From the NCBI GenBank assembly GCA_913060815.1, contig CAJXSZ010000020.1:1-59451 (forward strand): a DNA stretch of 59,451 nucleotides. The letters are read 5' to 3'. The notes below the pieces were generated by a model. The model saw only the letters and a program-made list of their open reading frames with translations. It was not told where the DNA came from and ran no database searches. The stretch is from an uncultured Sulfitobacter sp. GTDB taxonomy: Bacteria; Pseudomonadota; Alphaproteobacteria; Rhodobacterales; Rhodobacteraceae. The position numbers and the translations under genes were made by a program. Positions 7,596 to 15,625 of this stretch are shown in pieces; positions within the stretch are counted from its first letter, which is position 1, and every line of letters begins with the position of its first letter.

Positions 7596-8186
7596 TCATG
7601 CCTGCGGGACAGGGCCCCACTGGTTCGGCTGGTCCTGTGTCTTGGTGCAATAAAACACCAGCAAGACAATCCATCCGATGATGGGAATAAACATAATCAG
7701 GACCCACCATCCCGTACGTCCGATATCGTGCAGACGTCGCACGGCGACTGCGAGGGACGGCAGAAACGTTGCCAAAGATACAAGCGCATTCACCGGACCT
7801 GAATCGCCCGCGCCAATGCTTAGATCAATCGTGGTTGAAACGATGCCAAAAATAATCGACCACACAAACCACCACCAGAACTGCGGTCGGGTAGAGCGGG
7901 TTTTGAAATCCACATAGCGGGCGAAGCCATCTTTGAGCGCGCCCGTAAAAGTATTGGCATCGCTGCGTGCAGGGTCAGAGGTTTGAGCCATGAGCGGCTG
8001 CGGGGGAGTGGCGGATGCGGACTGTGCGCCGCCTGCGCGACTGTAGGGTAGCCAGTCTTCCATGCCTTCCTGCCAGACCAGCGTATCGCTGCGCACGGTG
8101 CCTGCGGCGACAAGCTGGTCAAATTCTCCCTGCGATACAGGCCCGACCGATGCGCCCTCTACGGCGTAGTACCACTCATTGCTCAT
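7596..8186 (-). CDS. GYF-like plus DUF805 membrane protein
   Basis: A 196-residue protein in two parts. Residues 1-50 form a GYF_2-type domain (EWYYAVEGASVGPVSQGEFDQ, ending in VWQEGMEDWLP). Residues about 80-190 form a DUF805 domain with four transmembrane helices and the usual signature RLHDIGRTGWW and IPIIGWIVLL. The start MSNEW at 8186 matches where the GYF domain begins; the upstream in-frame ATG at 8213 adds nothing conserved. It is a common inner-membrane architecture of unknown function, possibly recruiting proline-rich partners through the GYF part. It is probably a single-gene transcript, convergent with the FAH gene. Confidence 0.9.
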   Translation of the reverse strand: MSNEWYYAVEGASVGPVSQGEFDQLVAAGTVRSDTLVWQEGMEDWLPYSRAGGAQSASATPPQPLMAQTSDPARSDANTFTGALKDGFARYVDFKTRSTRPQFWWWFVWSIIFGIVSTTIDLSIGAGDSGPVNALVSLATFLPSLAVAVRRLHDIGRTGWWVLIMFIPIIGWIVLLVFYCTKTQDQPNQWGPVPQA

Positions 8187-8252
8187 GTTTCGTCCCGATC
8201 CCTTTGTTGGCATATCCCAGCGTAGCGTTGATGCCGATCTGCTGCAACGTTC

Positions 8253-9629
8253 TCAAATGCTTTGCGCTGCCAGCGTTTGTGCCGCGCGCGCGCGGGCCTC
8301 TTGCGCAAGGTCCGGAAGGCCTGATTTGTCATAGACCGTGCCAAGCATCAAATTGAGTGGTACACCGTCTGGATCGTAAGTGCGACGCATCTCGAGCACT
8401 TGCTGCGCTGCGGAGGCGCGTCCGTCCTGTACCAGCGCATCCAGATGGATTTGTTCGAACAGATCACGCTGTGCGTGGCTGCCGCCGCATTCTGACATAC
8501 GCGGCAGGGCGCGCGCCATATCGGTGATCGCTGTTTCCCAATCGCCTTTTGCATGGGCAATGATCGCGGTTGCCGCAGGCAGGGCAACATCGCGCCAAGC
8601 AATGTGATCGTGCTGGTCGGTATCAGCGGCGCGGTCCCTGATGGCCTGCATCATCTGCGATGCTTCGGGACGGCCTGTTCGGGCTAGGGCATATAGGTAT
8701 TGCAGCGTCAGAAACGGATTGACCGTATCTGCCCCGCGCAAGGCTACGTGATTGGCCACATCGCCCCAGCGTCCGCCCACATCGACACCCGCAAATTCCA
8801 TCCGCGCCAGCAGGGATGTGGCACCAACCTGATCCTGCGAGTATCCCTTGGCCAGCCCCCAGACATGGGTGTCATAGGCGCGGCGCACGTCATCGTGGCG
8901 ACCAAGGCTGAGATAGAACAGCGCCAGATGCCACCAGTTGTGGCTGCGCATAAAGCTGTTGAGGTCGCCCCACGTCTCAGCCACAGATTCCATGAACGCA
9001 GCACCCTCGGCCACGCGCCCCTCGGTGAGCATCACATGTGCGATCGCATGATGTGCCCAAGCTTCGTCGTGTTGGAGCTTCATGGCCTTGCGCGCGGCTT
9101 GCTCGGCACGGTCAAGCAAATGACACTGCTCGTATCCGAAAGCGATCATGCCATGCGCATAGGGGATATCTTCCGCCTCTGGCAGCGCTTTGAGTGCCAT
9201 TCGCAGCATGCCCGTCGCGTCGCCAAGATTGAACAGATGGTATTGCGCGAGCTTGAGCACAGCCATGTCGCGGGGATGTTCGGTTGTAATACGGTCGCAG
9301 ATGTCGATAACCAGAGGGACATTGCCGTCTGTCCACGCGGCTGCCGCGTCAATTACCAACGCCTCACGCGGGGTTACATCGGCGCGCCGCGCCTTTGCGC
9401 GGGCGATGTAAGGGGCGGCTTTCTGTGGCGCGACAGGTGCTTCGAGGAACATCCAAAGGAGTGCCGCATAGGCATTGGCCAGCGCGCAGTCGGGGTCTGC
9501 ATCTGCAGCCGCAATGATCCCTGTCGCTTTAGGCTGATAACTTAGAAAACCGTGAATGAAATCATTAATTCCAGCCACCGTATCGGGGCTCTCGCAAGTT
9601 ACAGAAAGGCCATAGAGGTCCGTGGTCAT
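8253..9629 (-). CDS. Tetratricopeptide repeat protein, TTC38 family
   Basis: A 458-residue soluble helical protein resembling tetratricopeptide repeat protein 38. It shows repeated helix pairs with family landmarks such as PYAHGMIAFGYEQ, WAHHAIAHVMLTEGR and HNWWHLALFYLSLGRH. No signal peptide or catalytic motif is visible. The start ATG overlaps the stop of the alpha/beta hydrolase by 4 bases (ATGA), so it is translationally coupled and is the last gene of the peptide-transporter/peptidase run. The function of the family is unknown; a scaffold role is likely from the repeats. Confidence 0.88.
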   Translation of the reverse strand: MTTDLYGLSVTCESPDTVAGINDFIHGFLSYQPKATGIIAAADADPDCALANAYAALLWMFLEAPVAPQKAAPYIARAKARRADVTPREALVIDAAAAWTDGNVPLVIDICDRITTEHPRDMAVLKLAQYHLFNLGDATGMLRMALKALPEAEDIPYAHGMIAFGYEQCHLLDRAEQAARKAMKLQHDEAWAHHAIAHVMLTEGRVAEGAAFMESVAETWGDLNSFMRSHNWWHLALFYLSLGRHDDVRRAYDTHVWGLAKGYSQDQVGATSLLARMEFAGVDVGGRWGDVANHVALRGADTVNPFLTLQYLYALARTGRPEASQMMQAIRDRAADTDQHDHIAWRDVALPAATAIIAHAKGDWETAITDMARALPRMSECGGSHAQRDLFEQIHLDALVQDGRASAAQQVLEMRRTYDPDGVPLNLMLGTVYDKSGLPDLAQEARARAAQTLAAQSI

Positions 9630-10426
9630 GCAAATCTCTCCTCGGATTGGGCGATGAATTGGATGAGCTGTTCCGCGACGGCATCAGGGGCATCCCAGTG
9701 GATCGAATGCCCTGCACCCTCAATCATGTGAACGGGCGTCGCATCAAGTGCTGCTTTGGCCAACGCGGTGGGCATCAGTAAATCATTTTGACCCAAAATG
9801 GCCTGCACAGGGCATCCTAGATCGGAAATCATGTCTGGTGTATACCCGTCGAGGCTTTCGATCTGGAGTGCCATTGCCTCAATTGATTGTGCGAAGGGAT
9901 AGGCAAGCGATGCAGCAGCGGCTTGCTCGATGGCGCCTGAGGCTTCGAAAAATGCAGGGGCAAAGAGCCACGGAAACAAGCTGCGCAGCCAGAGATCAGG
10001 CGCCGCATTGCTTTGGCGGATCGCCAGCAGAGTCTTGAATAGCGCAACATTCCGTTCAAGGCGCAGCGGTGCAGCGGCCGCGAGTGTGAGGGTCTCCACC
10101 GCCGCAGTATGACGCTTTGCCAAGCGCATCCCGATCATACCGCCCAAAGAATGGCCCATGACATGCGCAGAACCAGCGCACAGATGCGATATTAGCGCTG
10201 CACAATCGTCTGCGACACGGTCGATGCAAACGGGTGCATTCCACGGAGTGGTTCGGCCCGCAGTGCGGTTATCAGGTCGAATGACATCGAAATGTGGCTC
10301 TAATAAGGGGATTAGGGGCGCCCAGCTGGCACTGTCGCTCATCATGCCGGCAATGAGCAGCAGCGGCGAACCTTCGCCCGAACGTTCATAATGAAGCTGG
10401 ATGTCTGTGTGTTCAAAGACTGGCAT
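9626..10426 (-). CDS. Alpha/beta hydrolase
   Basis: A 266-residue alpha/beta hydrolase. The nucleophile elbow GHSLGG places the serine at residue 93, the acidic residue is in LGQNDLLMP, and the catalytic histidine is in GAGHSIHWD near the C-terminus. The oxyanion region LLLIAGMMSDSASW is near residue 25. Esterase, lactonase or amidase activity is possible and the substrate cannot be told. It overlaps the P1 peptidase upstream by 14 bases and the TTC38 gene downstream by 4, so it belongs to the same transcript. Co-transcription with a peptidase and peptide transporter suggests hydrolysis of an imported peptide derivative (inference). Confidence 0.9.
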   Translation of the reverse strand: MPVFEHTDIQLHYERSGEGSPLLLIAGMMSDSASWAPLIPLLEPHFDVIRPDNRTAGRTTPWNAPVCIDRVADDCAALISHLCAGSAHVMGHSLGGMIGMRLAKRHTAAVETLTLAAAAPLRLERNVALFKTLLAIRQSNAAPDLWLRSLFPWLFAPAFFEASGAIEQAAAASLAYPFAQSIEAMALQIESLDGYTPDMISDLGCPVQAILGQNDLLMPTALAKAALDATPVHMIEGAGHSIHWDAPDAVAEQLIQFIAQSEERFA

Positions 10427-11408
10427 TCGCGGTGCTCCAACAGGGGATTATGTCACCTTCAGCAGGCGTTGCCGCATAAACAGCGCGCGCAATCGCCCGC
10501 GAGAGGCAAAGCGCGGCGGCATGACCCGTGAGCAAAACATCCGCAGCAGGGCGCGCATCTGTGGTGAGGGCAAATACCAGATCACCGTCATTGGGCGTAT
10601 GCGCAGGCACGCATGCCCGCGCGATACCGTCATGTGCGGCAGTGGCCACGCGGTGGCATTGCGCTTTCGTCAGCGCGGCATCGGTGGCGACGATGGCAAT
10701 TGTGGTGTTGGCGCGGGCGGACATTGCACTCATCTTGCGACTCTCTCGGCTCAGGCCCAGACCGCTCGCTGGGTCGGGGCCGAGGCCGCCAAATTCGCCG
10801 TTCATCTCGAAAGGCGCTGCATAGAAATGCTTGTCCCCCGGCGTGGTCACGGCACCGACAGGGTTCGCCGCGACAAGCGCTGCAACCGTGCTTCCGTCGG
10901 GCAAAACCAGTGAGGCGGTGCCAAGCCCTCCCTTGAGCATCGCGGTTAACGCGCCAGTGCCAGCGCCTACGCTGCCGATGTCAAATTCACGGTGCGCAGT
11001 CTTATAAGCCGACAGCCCTAGCGCGCGGTAGGGGTTCTCGGTCCAATCCTTTACTCCGCCGTTCAGCAGATCAAACAGGATCGCGCCCGGCACCAGCGGG
11101 ATTTGTGCAGAACCAACCTGAAATCCGCGCTTGTCGGCGCGCAGCCCGTCCACAACCCCCGAGCAGGCATCAAGCCCGAAGGCAGATCCGCCCGACAGCA
11201 CGAGGGCATCAACAGAAGCGACAGATTTATCAGGGGCAAGCAGGTCCGTCTCACGCGTGCCGGGCGCTCCGCCCATCACCGCGACCGAGGCGGTAAAAGG
11301 CGCATCCCCGACAACAACTGTCGTGCCTGATTTCAGTTTTTCATCTTGTGCATTGCCAACACGCAGACCTGCAATATCGGTGAGGCTGTTGGTTGGACCA
11401 CTGTGCAT
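10413..11408 (-). CDS. P1 family peptidase (DmpA/BapA-type aminopeptidase)
   Basis: A 331-residue member of the P1 (S58) family of self-processing N-terminal-nucleophile aminopeptidases, which includes D-aminopeptidase DmpA and beta-aminopeptidase BapA. Landmarks are ITDIAGLRVGN-like N-terminal sequence, LSGGSAFGLDA and [10 protein letters not shown]. The predicted autocleavage site is Asn234-Thr235 in ANTTIAIVATDA, so threonine rather than serine would be the nucleophile, as in many members. The ATG at 11408 has GAGG 8 bases upstream; an ATG two codons earlier is too close to that site. It lies 88 bases after the ABC ATPase on the same strand and overlaps the hydrolase by 14 bases. It probably trims imported peptides, possibly with D- or beta-residues. 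Confidence 0.9.
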   Translation of the reverse strand: MHSGPTNSLTDIAGLRVGNAQDEKLKSGTTVVVGDAPFTASVAVMGGAPGTRETDLLAPDKSVASVDALVLSGGSAFGLDACSGVVDGLRADKRGFQVGSAQIPLVPGAILFDLLNGGVKDWTENPYRALGLSAYKTAHREFDIGSVGAGTGALTAMLKGGLGTASLVLPDGSTVAALVAANPVGAVTTPGDKHFYAAPFEMNGEFGGLGPDPASGLGLSRESRKMSAMSARANTTIAIVATDAALTKAQCHRVATAAHDGIARACVPAHTPNDGDLVFALTTDARPAADVLLTGHAAALCLSRAIARAVYAATPAEGDIIPCWSTANASL

Positions 11409-11496
11409 AGTCATATCCTCGGCTTGCTGCTGGCGATCACATGAGGGTCCCAATGGGTGCTGATCTGGCTCAACTTCGCAGCTTGGTTGATAGAGT

Positions 11497-13095
11497 TCAT
11501 GATGTGATGCCTTTTAGATCGGGCAGCACGGGCGCTGCCTCGATGAGCGATTTTGTATAAGCGTGACGCGGGTTGTTGAAAACGTCTTCGGTCGGGCCTT
11601 GCTCGACGATCTCGCCAGCTTTCATCACAAGCACACGGTCGGTGATCGTTCGTACTACGCTGAGGTCGTGGGAAATGAATAGAAAGCTCAGTGCATAGGA
11701 GTCGCAAAGCTCTACGAGCAAATCGAGGATTTGGGCGCGGACCGAGACGTCTAGCGCGCTCACCGCCTCGTCGAACACAATCAGATCGGGGCGGATTATC
11801 AGGGCGCGGGCGATGGCAATCCGCTGACGCTGCCCGCCCGAGAATTCATGGATGTAGCGGTCTGCGTCTTTTGGGCTGAGGCCAACAGCGATGAGCGCCT
11901 CGTCGATTGCTTTTTGCCGCGCGGCCCCTGTCGGAGGCGTGTCCAGCAGATGGAACGGCTCGGTGATCTGGCGCGCAACACGGTGGCGGGGATTGAAGCT
12001 GCCAAAAGGGTCTTGGAAGACGACCTGCATGCGCTGGCGGACGGACAGGTTCGGCTTGTTTCCCGAGAATACGGGCACCCCTTCAAGCTTGATCGTTCCT
12101 CCCTGTACCTGTTCCAGCCCCAACAAAGCGCGCGTTAACGTCGATTTGCCACAGCCGCTTTCGCCGACAAGGCCAAGGCGCTCACCACGGTTCAGAGTGA
12201 AACTTACGTCATTTACTGCGCGAAACACGCCTGCTTTGCCAAAGAGAGTTTTGCGGGGTGTGCGGTAGTCACGGCTCACATTGCGCACTTCCAAAAGAGG
12301 GCTTTGGGTTGCTGTCGTCGGAAGGGTTACCTTATGTGTTGAGGCCGCAAAAAGTTGTTTGGTGTAGGGGTGCTGCATATTGTGAAGCAACGCTTGGGTC
12401 GCCCCCTGCTCTACAATCTCGCCCTTCCGCATGACGATGATACAGTCCGCCATGTCTGCCACCACAGCGAGATCATGGGTGATCATCAAGAGCCCCATTC
12501 CGTCCTCACGGGCCAATCGCTCCAGAAGGGTAAGGATTTGTGCCTGAGTTGTAACGTCAAGGGCGGTTGTCGGCTCATCCGCGATCAGCAGGCGCGGGCG
12601 CAGGGCAATCGCCATCGCAATGACCACGCGCTGGCGCTGGCCACCCGATAACTCATGCGGATAGCGCGAGAGCGGGAATTGTGCCTCAGGCAAGCCAACG
12701 CGGGCAAGGGTCTCGGCTGCTCGCGCCATTGCGGCTGATTTGCTGGTTGGCTCATGAATGAGGATCGTCTCCGCCACCTGATCACCGATGGTCTGTACGG
12801 GGTTCAGAGCTGTCATGGGTTCTTGGAACACCATGCCAATATCATTGCCGCGAATAGCGCAAAGCTCTGGCTCGGGCAGTTTGGCCAAGTCCTCGTTCCC
12901 AAACAGAATCTGGCCCACCGTGTGCGCACCCTGCGGCAGCAGTTGCATCGCGGCGAGTGCCGTCATGGATTTGCCAGAGCCGCTTTCACCCGTGATCGCG
13001 ACGATCTCGCCCTCGGCAATGTCAAAGGTCACACCTTGCAGGATGGAATAGTTGTGGATCGACAGATCGAGGTTTTGAACAGACAGCAGGCTCAT
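11497..13095 (-). CDS. Peptide ABC transporter, fused double ATP-binding protein
   Basis: A 532-residue protein carrying two complete ABC ATPase domains (DppD and DppF fused, as in GsiA or YejF). The first has Walker A GESGSGKS, signature LSGGQRQR and Walker B LLIADEPT; the second has [16 protein letters not shown] and LIVFDEA. Each half ends in the oligopeptide-transporter C-terminal extension (HPYTKQL and HAYTKSL). It energises import of di- or oligopeptides at the cytoplasmic face. Its start overlaps the permease stop by 4 bases (ATGA). It is the third gene of a run driven by the predicted EcfG promoter at 14918-14943. Confidence 0.96.
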   Translation of the reverse strand: MSLLSVQNLDLSIHNYSILQGVTFDIAEGEIVAITGESGSGKSMTALAAMQLLPQGAHTVGQILFGNEDLAKLPEPELCAIRGNDIGMVFQEPMTALNPVQTIGDQVAETILIHEPTSKSAAMARAAETLARVGLPEAQFPLSRYPHELSGGQRQRVVIAMAIALRPRLLIADEPTTALDVTTQAQILTLLERLAREDGMGLLMITHDLAVVADMADCIIVMRKGEIVEQGATQALLHNMQHPYTKQLFAASTHKVTLPTTATQSPLLEVRNVSRDYRTPRKTLFGKAGVFRAVNDVSFTLNRGERLGLVGESGCGKSTLTRALLGLEQVQGGTIKLEGVPVFSGNKPNLSVRQRMQVVFQDPFGSFNPRHRVARQITEPFHLLDTPPTGAARQKAIDEALIAVGLSPKDADRYIHEFSGGQRQRIAIARALIIRPDLIVFDEAVSALDVSVRAQILDLLVELCDSYALSFLFISHDLSVVRTITDRVLVMKAGEIVEQGPTEDVFNNPRHAYTKSLIEAAPVLPDLKGITS

Positions 13096-13907
13096 GTGCG
13101 GCTCACCCGTAGGCGCGGATCAAGATAGTCACGTAGCCCGTCCCCCATCAGATTGAGGCCGAGTACTGTCAGTATAATTGCAAAGCCGGGCATCAGTGCC
13201 ATGTGCGGTGCGATGCTCACCATTGTTTGCGCATCGGCCAACATGCGGCCCCATGACGGCGTCGGCGGTTGCGCACCAAGGCCCACATAGCTGAGCGCCG
13301 CTTCGGCGAGGATGCCGAGGCTGAACTGGATCGTCCCCTGTACGATCAGCAGATTGGTGATGTTTGGCAGGATATGTTCGACCGAGATGCGCAAACTGGA
13401 TTTGCCCGCGACCCGCGCGGCAAGGATGAAATCACGCTCCCATAGGCTGAGCGCTGCGCCTCGGGTGATGCGGGCAAAGACGGGGATGTTGAAGATGCCG
13501 ATGGCGATGATGGCATTGACTGCACCTGCGCCAAAGACGGCTGTGATCAGGATCGCGATCACAAGGCTGGGGAATGCAAACACCAGATCATTGCCGCGCA
13601 TGATCACCTCGTCGATCAGGCTGCCGCGCCTCGCCGCCGCCCAAAGCCCTAGCGGTATGCCAAGGCCCATTCCGATGCCCACAGCCACCAAGGCCACGGC
13701 AATCGACGTGCGCGCACCGACCATGATCAGGCTCAGGATATCGCGGCCAAAGTGATCTGTGCCAAGCAGGTGGGTCATGTTGGGGGATTGCAGCCGATCA
13801 GGAATGCTGAGCGTGGCATAGTCGAAGGGCGTCCAGAAAAAGGAGACAAGCGCCGCTGCGACGAATAGAGCAGACAGCAGTGAGCCAAAGATAAGGTTTC
13901 GCGTCAT
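13092..13907 (-). CDS. Peptide ABC transporter permease, DppC type
   Basis: A 271-residue inner-membrane permease of the DppC/OppC type. It has an N-terminal helix with the preceding HLLGTDHFGRDILS block that marks this subfamily, about six transmembrane helices, and the EAA loop that contacts the ATPase (about residues 155-175, RVAGKSSLRISVEHILPN). It pairs with the DppB-type permease; the genes are joined by ATGA overlaps on both sides. Length is typical. Confidence 0.96.
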   Translation of the reverse strand: MTRNLIFGSLLSALFVAAALVSFFWTPFDYATLSIPDRLQSPNMTHLLGTDHFGRDILSLIMVGARTSIAVALVAVGIGMGLGIPLGLWAAARRGSLIDEVIMRGNDLVFAFPSLVIAILITAVFGAGAVNAIIAIGIFNIPVFARITRGAALSLWERDFILAARVAGKSSLRISVEHILPNITNLLIVQGTIQFSLGILAEAALSYVGLGAQPPTPSWGRMLADAQTMVSIAPHMALMPGFAIILTVLGLNLMGDGLRDYLDPRLRVSRT

Positions 13908-14851
13908 GTGCGCGCCCTCAGGCGTGGATCAACTGCTGCATAGGCGAGATCGACGCAAAAGTTCACAAAGATCACGGCAAAGACCAGAAGCATCGTCACG
14001 CTTTCCACTACGATCAGATCACGGGCCGAGATGGATTGGAAAATCAAACGGCCCAAGCCCGGCAGATAGAAAACCTGCTCGATTATAATCCCTCCTGCCA
14101 GCAGAAACGAGAATTGCAGCCCGATGATGGTCAGCACAGGGATCATCGCATTGCGCAGCCCGTGCCGCCACAGCGCCTGCCGCTGATTAAGGCCCTTGGC
14201 GCGGGCGGTGCGCATAAAATCTTCGCCCAATACATCGAGTAAGGAGGAGCGCATGACACGGGCAAGGATCGCCGCTTGCGGGAGTGCCAAGGCAATGGCG
14301 GGGAGGGTGAGTGAGCGCATCGCAGACCAGAACCCTTCATCCCAACCCACAAAGCCGCCCGCTGAGAACCAGCGCAATTTGATCGCGAATAGCAGAACCA
14401 GCATCATTGCAAACCAGAAATTCGGAATGGCTACGCCTAGCTGCGTCGCGCTCATCACACCCACGTCGCCCGCTCGCCCACGGCGCGAGGCGGCATAAAT
14501 TCCTGCGGGAAATGCGATCAGCGTCGACAGGGTCAGCGCATAGATTGCCAGTGGCAAAGATACCCACAATCGCTGCGCCACCATATCGGCAACGGGCGTG
14601 CGGTAGGTATAGGAGGTGCCGAAATCGCCCGTCAGCATGCCTGTGACCCAGCCAAAATACCGCTCCGTCTTGGATACATCCAATCCGAGCTCGGCGCGCA
14701 GGGCGGCCAAAGTTTCGGGCTGCGCGTTCATCCCCAGCATAAAGGATGCAGGATCGCCGGGAGCTACTTCGATCACGGTAAAGATCACCAGCGATGCCAC
14801 GGCAAGGCTGATGATCAAAGAGAGCATTCGTTTGAAAGTATACCGCAACAT
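13904..14851 (-). CDS. Peptide ABC transporter permease, DppB type
   Basis: A 315-residue inner-membrane permease of the DppB/OppB type with the family start MLRYTFKRML, the extracytoplasmic block TGDFGTSYTYRTPVADMV, about six helices and an EAA loop (ARAKGLNQRQALWRHGLRNA). The open frame extends far upstream, but homology begins at the ATG at 14851, so I start there; the ribosome site is weak. It is the first gene of the permease-ATPase-peptidase run. A perfect EcfG-type promoter ends 67 bases upstream of the start codon. The cognate binding protein is encoded separately at 17157-18635. Confidence 0.95.
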   Translation of the reverse strand: MLRYTFKRMLSLIISLAVASLVIFTVIEVAPGDPASFMLGMNAQPETLAALRAELGLDVSKTERYFGWVTGMLTGDFGTSYTYRTPVADMVAQRLWVSLPLAIYALTLSTLIAFPAGIYAASRRGRAGDVGVMSATQLGVAIPNFWFAMMLVLLFAIKLRWFSAGGFVGWDEGFWSAMRSLTLPAIALALPQAAILARVMRSSLLDVLGEDFMRTARAKGLNQRQALWRHGLRNAMIPVLTIIGLQFSFLLAGGIIIEQVFYLPGLGRLIFQSISARDLIVVESVTMLLVFAVIFVNFCVDLAYAAVDPRLRART

Positions 14852-14917
14852 CGGGCTGAGCCTAGGCGTTGGTATGGCGCTGGTCCAGCGTGTTTTCGCC
14901 CTTTTCAAGCGCCGCAT

Positions 14918-14943
14918 AACGCCTGACCCCAAGATAATGTTCC
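14918..14943 (-). promoter_or_regulatory. Predicted EcfG (general stress) promoter for peptide permease operon
   Basis: Read on the minus strand this is GGAAC-N17-CGTT, with the -35 element at 14943-14939 and the -10 element at 14921-14918. It is identical in elements and spacing to the two promoters in the phyR-nepR spacer of this same contig. Transcription would begin near 14911, about 60 bases before the dppB-type start. A chance match somewhere in 59 kb is not improbable (about one expected for equal base frequencies), but position and orientation in a short spacer favour function. Confidence 0.55.
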
Positions 14944-14966
14944 AAAGAAAAGAAATGAGAAAAACA

Positions 14967-14992
14967 GGAACGTATACCCTGTCATTCGCATT
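14967..14992 (+). promoter_or_regulatory. Near-consensus EcfG promoter for HdeA-like gene
   Basis: The plus strand has GGAAC at 14967-14971 and CATT at 14989-14992, separated by 17 bases. One mismatch from the CGTT -10 element seen elsewhere in the window. Transcription would start near 14999, about 45 bases upstream of the ATG at 15044. It is arranged divergently to the perfect copy at 14918-14943. Confidence 0.35.
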
Positions 14993-15043
14993 GTATTGAT
15001 AACGAAACCAGAGCCCGCACACAGGGCATCGAAAGGATACAGA

Positions 15044-15481
15044 ATGACACGTCTTCTGAAAACAACTGCAATCGCCGCTCTTGCCATCACAACGGCAGTA
15101 CCCGCTTTTGCCGCCGCACATCTGGACGCCAGCTCCATGACCTGCGAGGCCTATAACGATCTGTCCGGTGCAGATCGCGACAAGGTGGCACTGATGGTGA
15201 TCGCCGATATGGCGAACAACTCCGATGCGACTGTCGCCGACAATAACGGCACCGCAACTGCAACGGCCCCTGTCGAGGGTACATCCGCAGAAGAAAGCCA
15301 AACTGGAACGGCTGACACCGTCGCCGATAGCGATGGCACTGCGACCGCAACTTCCACAGTAGGTGCAGGCGATGACCTGGCGCGTTACGCTGAAGAAATC
15401 CGTGTCCTTAACCGTACGTGTTCACGCAATTGGGACGCAATGGTGAGTGAAGCTGCTGCTGGTATGGCAGGCACACGCTAA
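15044..15481 (+). CDS. Secreted HdeA/HdeB-like protein with Ala/Thr-rich insert
   Basis: A 145-residue exported protein. The ATG at 15044 follows a good ribosome site (AAGGAT) and begins a clear signal peptide (residues 1-22, cleavage after AFA). The mature part starts with SSMTCEAYNDL and ends with a second conserved cysteine (LNRTCSRN); two cysteines in this arrangement resemble the HdeA/HdeB acid-stress periplasmic chaperones. Between them is an Ala/Thr/Asp-rich linker containing a 15-residue imperfect repeat. HdeA identity is inferred from pattern and not certain. It is followed by a good terminator and preceded by a near-consensus EcfG promoter, so it looks like a monocistronic stress gene. 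Confidence 0.8.
   Translation: MTRLLKTTAIAALAITTAVPAFAAAHLDASSMTCEAYNDLSGADRDKVALMVIADMANNSDATVADNNGTATATAPVEGTSAEESQTGTADTVADSDGTATATSTVGAGDDLARYAEEIRVLNRTCSRNWDAMVSEAAAGMAGTR
15230..15361 (+). repeat. Internal 45-base coding repeat in the HdeA-like gene
   Basis: Codons at 15230-15274 encode TVADNNGTATATAPV and those at 15317-15361 encode TVADSDGTATATSTV. Eleven of fifteen residues are identical while many synonymous codons differ, so the duplication is old or kept by selection at the protein level. The repeats lie in the low-complexity linker between the two cysteine regions. Confidence 0.7.
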
Positions 15482-15508
15482 CTGCTTCGCTAAACCAATC
15501 GAAACAAG

Positions 15509-15537
15509 GGGCTGCACAATTGTGTGGCCCTTTTTTT
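15509..15537 (+). terminator. Intrinsic terminator after the HdeA-like gene
   Basis: The arms at 15509-15518 and 15521-15530 pair along ten positions with two G-U wobbles, followed directly by seven T residues. It lies 28 bases after the stop of the HdeA-like gene. Confidence 0.85.
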
Positions 15538-15625
15538 GTTCGGCGTTTGCAGAAGCGACAATTCTTCGCAGCGCTGCCTGCTATATTTGCTGGTGATTTG
15601 GAGCGGTCGCGATACCGTAGTGCCA

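Noticed and set aside
8700..9545. 281-residue frame antisense to the TTC38-like gene
   Set aside because: No ribosome site or family; the opposite strand is a clear gene in an ATGA-linked operon.
15524..15625. Longer start for the HDAC-like gene
   Set aside because: It would run through the terminator stem and lacks similarity before MHRPLF.
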